Origin: Paroceanicella profunda
GTDB taxonomy: Bacteria > Pseudomonadota > Alphaproteobacteria > Rhodobacterales > Rhodobacteraceae
Assembly: GCF_005887635.2 (NCBI RefSeq)
Contig: NZ_CP040818.1
Location: 372,001-436,000, forward strand
DNA length: 64,000 nucleotides
Reading direction: 5' to 3'
Shown piece by piece: positions 59,171 through 64,000 of this stretch. The position numbers were made by a program, and so were the translations under genes. The first letter of the stretch is position 1. Every line of letters begins with the position of its first letter. The notes below the pieces were generated by a model. It saw only the letters and a list, made by a program, of their open reading frames with translations, did not search any database and was not told the origin of the DNA.

Positions 59171-60034
59171 GAGCGATCCGGATGGCAGGGGAGACGAGTC
59201 GGGCCAGTCTAGCCTGTCCGGGGGAGGAGAGGCGAGAGCCGGCGGAGAGCCACGGGCGCCCGCCTCCGCCTCGCAACGCCGGCGCCGCGCCCCGGAGGCG
59301 CGGCACCCGCGCCTCCGGTGGCGACTGCCGCCGGCGCACAGGCCGGGCACGGCGAGGGGCACCACCGGCGGGCATCACGGCCCGGGGGCGACACGGCGGG
59401 AGACCTGCGCTCCACGCGAGACCGGAAAGGGGGACCGGCACCCGCGGCACCCGCCGACCGATGCGCAGACCGGGCGGCGCGCAGGAGGGCGAGGGGGAAA
59501 GCGCCTCGGGGGGCATCGAGCCCCCGCTCGGCGCCGGCCACGCCGGTGGCGTGGCCCCTGGCGGAACCGGGGGGGCGACAGCGGGAAGCGGGATGCTCGG
59601 CAGGGAGGATGGGAGACCTGCACCTGCACCTGCACCTGCACCTGCACCTGCACCTGCACCTGCACCTGCACCTGCACCTGCACCTGCACCTGCACCTGCA
59701 CCTGCACCTGCCGGTGCCCTTGTTCCTGCCCTGCCGGTGCCTCGGCTCCTGCACGTGCCGATGGTCCGGCTCATCGCCCTCCCCCTGCTCCGGCGCGCGG
59801 CTCTGCCCCTGCACCAACTCACGGCTCTGCCCCTGCACCAACTCACGGCCCTGCCCCTGCTCCAGCGCATGGCTCTGCTCCGGTTCCGGCCCCTGTTCCG
59901 CCTCCGGTGCGGGGCGGCTTGCCGGGCCCTGTCCGGGGCGTGTATGAGCCGGGAGGAAGCGGGGCGGGGGCCGCCCCGCGCGGAGCCGCGCCAGGCAGCG
60001 GGGCCGCAGGGGACGGATCAGGAGGGAGCGGGCG
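59171..60034. repeat. Gap with hexanucleotide and 24-bp tandem repeats
   Basis: From 59617 to 59710 the hexamer CCTGCA is repeated about 15.7 times without interruption. It is followed by degenerate C/T-rich sequence and a 24-bp unit (GGCTCTGCCCCTGCACCAAC and four more bases) repeated exactly at 59799 and 59823, with diverged copies at 59847 and 59871. The rest of the 864-bp gap is GC-rich without a recognisable gene. Frames through it would encode Ala-Pro or Cys-Thr repeats and are not supported. Confidence 0.85.
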
Positions 60035-61246
60035 ATGCGCTACGCGTCGATCACGAAACGCCTCGAGGGGCTCGGCTCGGGCAAATGGGCCGTCCATCGC
60101 GCCGGGCGCCGGCGCATGGCCGAGGGGCACGACGTGATCGAGCTCACCATCGGCGAGCCCGACATCGCCCCCGATCCGGGCCTGCTGCAGGCCTGCTCGG
60201 ACGCGCTTTTCGCCGGGCGCATCCGCTACTCCGACGGCCGGGGCGAACCCGCGCTGCTGGACGCGCTGGCAGCCAAATACACCGCGCGGACCGGGCGCAA
60301 CTTCACCCGGGGCAATTTCATGTGCTTCCCCGGAACGCAGACCGCGCTGTCAGTGGTGATGCAGGGACTGGTGGAGGCCGGCGACGAGGTGCTGGTGGGC
60401 GACCCCTACTACGCCACCTACGAGGGTGTGATCCGCGCCACCGGCGCCGCGGTCGTGCCCGTGCCGCTGCGCCCGGAGGCCGGGTTCCACCTCGACGCGC
60501 AGGACCTTGCCGCCGCCGTCACGCCGCGCAGCCGGGTGGTCCTGCTGAACTCGCCGCACAACCCCACCGGCGCCGTGCTCTCCGCCGCGCAGATCGCCGC
60601 GATCGGCGCGGTGGCCCGGGCGCACGACCTCTGGATCGTCTGCGACGAGGTCTACGAACTGCTGATCCACCACGGCACCTTCGCCTCGCCGCTCGACAAC
60701 CCGGACCTCGCCGCGCGCAGCATCGCCGTGTCCTCGATCTCGAAATCCAACGCCGCGCCGGGGCTGCGCAGCGGCTGGGCGGCGGCGCCGGCGGAGGCGA
60801 TCGACACGCTGCTGCCGGTGGCCGAGACCATGCTCTTCGGCAACCAGCCCTTCATCGCCGACGCCACCGCCCATGCGCTGACCAGCCCGGCGGGCATCTC
60901 CGGGCGCATGACCGCGAGCTACCGCGCCCGCGCCGACGCGGCGATCGAAATCCTCTCGGCCGGCCCGGGCCTGCGACCGCTCCGGCCCGAGGCCGGGATG
61001 TTCCTGTTCCTCGACATCCGCGGCACCGGCGTGGACGACGCGCGCTTCGCCACCGGGCTGATGGAGGCCGAGGATGTCTCGGTGATGCCCGGCACCGCCT
61101 TCGGCGCCGGCGGGGCGGGCTTCGTGCGCCTGAGCCTCACCGTGCCGGACGCGCGCCTGGCCGAGGCCTGTCGGCGCATCCTGCGCCACGCCGGGCGCTG
61201 CACCCCCGCGCGAACCGCGACACCCGCATCCGCCGGACGCGCCTGA
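60035..61246 (+). CDS. PLP-dependent class I aminotransferase
   Basis: A 403-residue fold-type I enzyme. The PLP lysine is Lys237 in SSISKSNAAPGLRSGWAAAP. The Asn in LNSPHNPTGAVLSAAQ and the Asp in WIVCDEVYELLIHH (Asp204) are in place, with Tyr in GDPYYATYEG and the substrate-binding Arg near the C-terminus. It is close to the aspartate/aromatic aminotransferases of subgroup I-gamma; the amino donor cannot be told. GGAGG lies nine bases before the ATG. A C-terminal tail of about 15 residues (TPARTATPASAGRA) is Ala/Thr-rich. Confidence 0.9.
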   Translation: MRYASITKRLEGLGSGKWAVHRAGRRRMAEGHDVIELTIGEPDIAPDPGLLQACSDALFAGRIRYSDGRGEPALLDALAAKYTARTGRNFTRGNFMCFPGTQTALSVVMQGLVEAGDEVLVGDPYYATYEGVIRATGAAVVPVPLRPEAGFHLDAQDLAAAVTPRSRVVLLNSPHNPTGAVLSAAQIAAIGAVARAHDLWIVCDEVYELLIHHGTFASPLDNPDLAARSIAVSSISKSNAAPGLRSGWAAAPAEAIDTLLPVAETMLFGNQPFIADATAHALTSPAGISGRMTASYRARADAAIEILSAGPGLRPLRPEAGMFLFLDIRGTGVDDARFATGLMEAEDVSVMPGTAFGAGGAGFVRLSLTVPDARLAEACRRILRHAGRCTPARTATPASAGRA

Positions 61247-61878
61247 GCCGCGACGCACCCGTCCGCCTCGCGGTCCCGCCTCACAGCGCCCGGAACCGCC
61301 TGCGCCCTGCGCCTGCCCGAGGAGTTCGAACGCTGCGCCCGCAAGGGCCGGACCCTTGGGGATGCGGCCCCGCCCCCGGGCCCCGCAGACGTGGCAAATC
61401 CGGGCTCGGCCGATGTCGGACAGGCCCGGGCGCCCGGGCGGCGGGTGGAACCCTCTCACTGCCCCGGCAGGCCGGAGCCGCGTGCCACTGCCCCGGCGCG
61501 CAGCCGGGCCACGCCGCGTCGCGGGCGGTCGCACGACCGGGTGCGCGCATCCCGGAACGTCAGGAGATGCCTGCAGGGCGCCGCCGCGCAACGGGGCTGC
61601 GCGCGACGGCTCCGGCGCGCATGCCAGCCCGGCCTTCGACGGAGCCTGCCTGACACCTGATTGTCCGGGCGGGCCTACGGCGGGCATCCGCCGGACAGGG
61701 CCAGTCTGCATGGTCTCCCGCACAGCGTTGCCGGACGTCGGACGGACAGGCCCGGGCATCGGGCGCAGCTTGAACGCTGCCCCGCCGGGCCCGACCGTGC
61801 GTCGGCACCCGCCCGCGCCGGCCAGGCACGCGGTCGGGCCCGGCGCGGGCGGCCGGTTGCCCTCGGGTCGGCGGGGAG
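61247..61878. other. Gap between convergent aminotransferase and acyl-CoA synthetase genes
   Basis: No gene is recognised in 632 bp. A short sequence close to GTCGGACAGGCCCGGGC occurs at about 61415 and, with an insertion, at about 61737. The only strong structure is the hairpin at 61809-61852. The open frames here lack domains. Confidence 0.45.
61809..61852 (-). terminator. Hairpin after the acyl-CoA synthetase gene
   Basis: A perfect 13-bp stem CCGCCCGCGCCGG/CCGGCGCGGGCGG (61809-61821 with 61840-61852), 18-base loop, 26 bp past the stop. There is no T-tract, so it may be a Rho-linked terminator or 3'-end protector. Confidence 0.55.
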
Positions 61879-63774
61879 TCAGACGATCTCGAAGGCGGTC
61901 GGGAAATGGCCCAGCAGCGTGCAGACGGCGCGGCGCTCATGCGCCTGGGCCGAGACGGTGGCCACCAGCCCCAGCCGCCGGTCTTCCCGCACGCCCTGCA
62001 CCCGGGCGCCGAGCCCCGCCTCGGCCATCGCGGCGTCGAGCACCCGGGTGATCGCGCGCATGCGCAGCGCCGGCTTGAACACCTTGCCCACGGCGGTCTT
62101 GGGCATGTCGTCGAGGATCTCCACGTGCCGGGGCACCGCCGCGCGCTCCGGAATGCGGTTGCGGGCGAATTCGGTGAGATCGGCCGCGCCGAGATCCGCG
62201 CCCTTCACCAGTTCCACGTAGACGCAGGGCAGCTCGCCCGAGTGCCGGTCCGGCTGGCCCACCGCCCCGGCGAAGGCCACATCGGGGTGGCCGAGCAGGG
62301 CTTCCTCGATCAGCGCCGGGTCGATGTTGTGGCCGCCGCGGATGATCATGTCCTTGGCCCGGCCGGTGATCCAGAGATAGCCGTCCGCATCCAGGCGCCC
62401 CAGGTCGCCGGTGCGCAGCGCGCCATCGGCACAGAACAGCCGCGCGTTGCGGTCCGGGTCGCGGTAGCCGGGCGACACGCCGGGGCTGAGGATGCAGATC
62501 TCGCCGGCCTCGTCGGTCCTGCAGGGGCCGCGCTCGGTGCCCTCCGCATCGAAATTGCGCACGCTGATCTGCGTGTAGGGCATCGGCAGCCCCACGGAGC
62601 CGGCGCGGCGGTCGCCGAAGGCCGGGTTGCAGGCGACGAGGCAGGTGGCCTCGGTCATCCCGTAGCCCTCCAGCACCCGGATGCCGCAGGCCGCCTCGAA
62701 GCGGCGCAGCAGCTCCAGCGGCAAGGGCGCGGAGCCGCAGATGGCGTAGCGCAGACTGCTCACGTCCGCATCCACCCGCTGCTGCATCAGCGCGGAGACG
62801 GCCGTGGGCACGGTGATGAGGAAATCGGCCTGCCAGCGCGCCACGATCTGCCAGAAGTTCTCCATCACCCCCTTGCCGCGATAGCCCTGCGGCGTGGGCA
62901 GCACCATGTGCGCGCCGGAGAACAGCCCGCCCATCAGCACGGGGTAGACCGCGAAGACATGGAACAGCGGCAGCGGGCAGAGGATCACGTCCTGCTCGCT
63001 GAACAGCAGCTCCTTGCCGCACCAGCCGTTGTAGAGCATGCCCGAGGGCCGGTGCAGGGTGAGCTTCGGCTCTCCCGTCGTGCCCCCGGTGTGGAAGATG
63101 GCGCGCACCGCATCGTCCTCCGCCTCGGCAAAGCCGAGCGTGGTGGACTGCAGGTCCAGCTCGGTGGCGAAATCCAGCCGCTCGGGGCCGGATTCGCGGC
63201 TGCCCGTGTCCACCGGCGCCGGGCGCAGCAGCGGCAGCAGCCAGCGGGTGGGCAGTTCGAGATAGGGCGCGAGGTCGACCTCCAGGATGGTGCGCACCCC
63301 CGGGGCCAGCGCCACCGCCCGCGCCGCCTTCTCCGCCACGTCGGACTGCGGGAAGGGCGCGAGGGTCACCAGCACCCGCGCCCCGCTGTCGCGCAGGATC
63401 GAGCCGATGTGCTCGGGCGAGAGCAGCGGGTTCACCGGCACCGCCGTGCCCGCCGTCGTGCCCGCCAGGAAGGTGATCGCGGCCTCCGGGCAATTGGGCA
63501 GGAGATAGGCGACCGTGACCTCCTCGCCGTCACCGCCCAGGCTGTGGAACAGGTTCGCGGCGCGGGTCACCCGGTCACGCAGCTTGCGCCAGGTGAGGGT
63601 GCGGGCCAGGGCCCTGCGCCCGGATCGGAGCTGGAACGACAGCGCCGGGCGCTCTGCCCAGCGCGATGCGGTTTCGACGAGTTGCTGATAGACGGTCCGG
63701 GTCCGCCACCGGGCGGAGACGGACATCTCCGCCTCCACGGCCCGGACTTCCGCCAAGGTCGAGACCTTCCTCAT
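61879..63774 (-). CDS. Fatty acyl-CoA synthetase (AMP-binding)
   Basis: A 631-residue adenylate-forming enzyme that activates a carboxylic acid to acyl-CoA. The P-loop is IFHTGGTTGEPKLTLHRP. A5-type EGYGMTEATCLVACNP and ALRTGDLGRLDADGYLWITG are present, with the hinge GRAKDMIIRGGHNIDPALIE. The C-terminal catalytic Lys region is MPKTAVGKVFKPALRMRA. GGAGG five bases before MRKVSTL fixes the start. The length, with an extra C-terminal segment of about 45 residues (VREDRRLGLVATVSAQAHER), fits the alphaproteobacterial acyl-CoA synthetase group; chain length is unknown. Confidence 0.92.
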   Translation of the reverse strand: MRKVSTLAEVRAVEAEMSVSARWRTRTVYQQLVETASRWAERPALSFQLRSGRRALARTLTWRKLRDRVTRAANLFHSLGGDGEEVTVAYLLPNCPEAAITFLAGTTAGTAVPVNPLLSPEHIGSILRDSGARVLVTLAPFPQSDVAEKAARAVALAPGVRTILEVDLAPYLELPTRWLLPLLRPAPVDTGSRESGPERLDFATELDLQSTTLGFAEAEDDAVRAIFHTGGTTGEPKLTLHRPSGMLYNGWCGKELLFSEQDVILCPLPLFHVFAVYPVLMGGLFSGAHMVLPTPQGYRGKGVMENFWQIVARWQADFLITVPTAVSALMQQRVDADVSSLRYAICGSAPLPLELLRRFEAACGIRVLEGYGMTEATCLVACNPAFGDRRAGSVGLPMPYTQISVRNFDAEGTERGPCRTDEAGEICILSPGVSPGYRDPDRNARLFCADGALRTGDLGRLDADGYLWITGRAKDMIIRGGHNIDPALIEEALLGHPDVAFAGAVGQPDRHSGELPCVYVELVKGADLGAADLTEFARNRIPERAAVPRHVEILDDMPKTAVGKVFKPALRMRAITRVLDAAMAEAGLGARVQGVREDRRLGLVATVSAQAHERRAVCTLLGHFPTAFEIV

Positions 63775-63897
63775 GCGATCCTCCCCCGGGGCAGGCCTCT
63801 CGCCGGGCCGCCTCCGCACCACAGACTAACCCGAAGTGGCTGACATGCAACCTGTTTGCGGTTTCCCGCACCCGGCGCCGGCGGCGCCTGCGCCGGA

Positions 63898-64000
63898 TCA
63901 GGAGACGGCGCGGCCATGTTGCGGCGCACTCAACCATGTGGCGAGCAGGATGGAGGCCAGTCCCGTCAGGCTGAGCGCCAGGACGCAGCCGATCAGCAGG
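63898..64000 (-). CDS. C-terminal end of a membrane protein (runs off right edge)
   Basis: The last 34 codons of a minus-strand frame are present, reading LLIGCVLALSLTGLASILLA then TWLSAPQHGRAVS and a TGA stop. One clear membrane segment is followed by a short polar tail. No start lies in the window, so the family cannot be named. It lies upstream of the acyl-CoA synthetase on the same strand, with a CCGGCGC/GCGCCGG hairpin (63872-63896) right after its stop. Confidence 0.5.
   Translation of the reverse strand, partial: LLIGCVLALSLTGLASILLATWLSAPQHGRAVS

Overview
The window is a GC-rich chromosomal segment from an alphaproteobacterium, most likely a member of the Rhodobacterales (Paracoccaceae/Roseobacter group). 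The evidence is base composition, the protein sequences (391-residue EF-Tu, DUF992 and DUF2007 proteins, a dihydroorotase-like PyrC without its metal-binding histidines) and the order pyrB-pyrC-plsY-dprA. It contains no phage, transposase, CRISPR array or rRNA operon.

Positions 1-33,530 hold the main translation and transcription locus, all on the minus strand. Read in the direction of transcription the order is: tRNA-Gly, tuf copy 2, tRNA-Trp, secE, nusG, rplK, rplA, rplJ, rplL, rpoB, rpoC, then the str operon (rpsL, rpsG, fusA, tuf copy 1), the S10 genes (rpsJ to rpsQ), the spc genes (rplN to secY and adk) and the alpha operon (rpsM, rpsK, rpoA, rplQ; rplQ runs off the left edge). Many genes overlap by 1-8 bases. 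Two good sigma-70-type promoters can be read: one before rpsL and one before rpsM. Several strong hairpins lie between genes. Two of them, between rpsK and rpoA and between rplP and rpmC, look like complete intrinsic terminators inside operons.

Positions 33,696-46,301 are ordinary metabolic and housekeeping genes: a crotonase-fold enoyl-CoA hydratase/isomerase, a DMT exporter, a TrmN6-like methyltransferase with a DUF2007 protein, a long-chain polyprenyl diphosphate synthase, the block pyrB - small ORF - pseudo-pyrC - plsY - dprA, an isonitrile-hydratase-like DJ-1 protein, a secreted DUF992 protein, a family-4-like uracil-DNA glycosylase without Fe-S cysteines, moaB and a NUDIX hydrolase.

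Positions 46,302-64,000 are accessory in character. Genes are separated by long, very GC-rich gaps filled with tandem repeats of many periods (6, 7, 24, 30, 51, 148, about 160 and 236 bp). The central element is a cyanate-use cluster: an NrtA/CmpA-type binding protein with a Tat signal, a permease, an ATPase and cyanase (cynS). It is divergent from an NtrC-family regulator that lacks the GAFTGA loop, which is followed by an FAD-dependent oxidoreductase. Together these would import cyanate and convert it with bicarbonate to ammonia and CO2. Around it are an MFS exporter, an NTF2-fold protein, an M20 amidohydrolase, a class I aminotransferase, a fatty acyl-CoA synthetase and the C-terminus of a membrane protein at the right edge.
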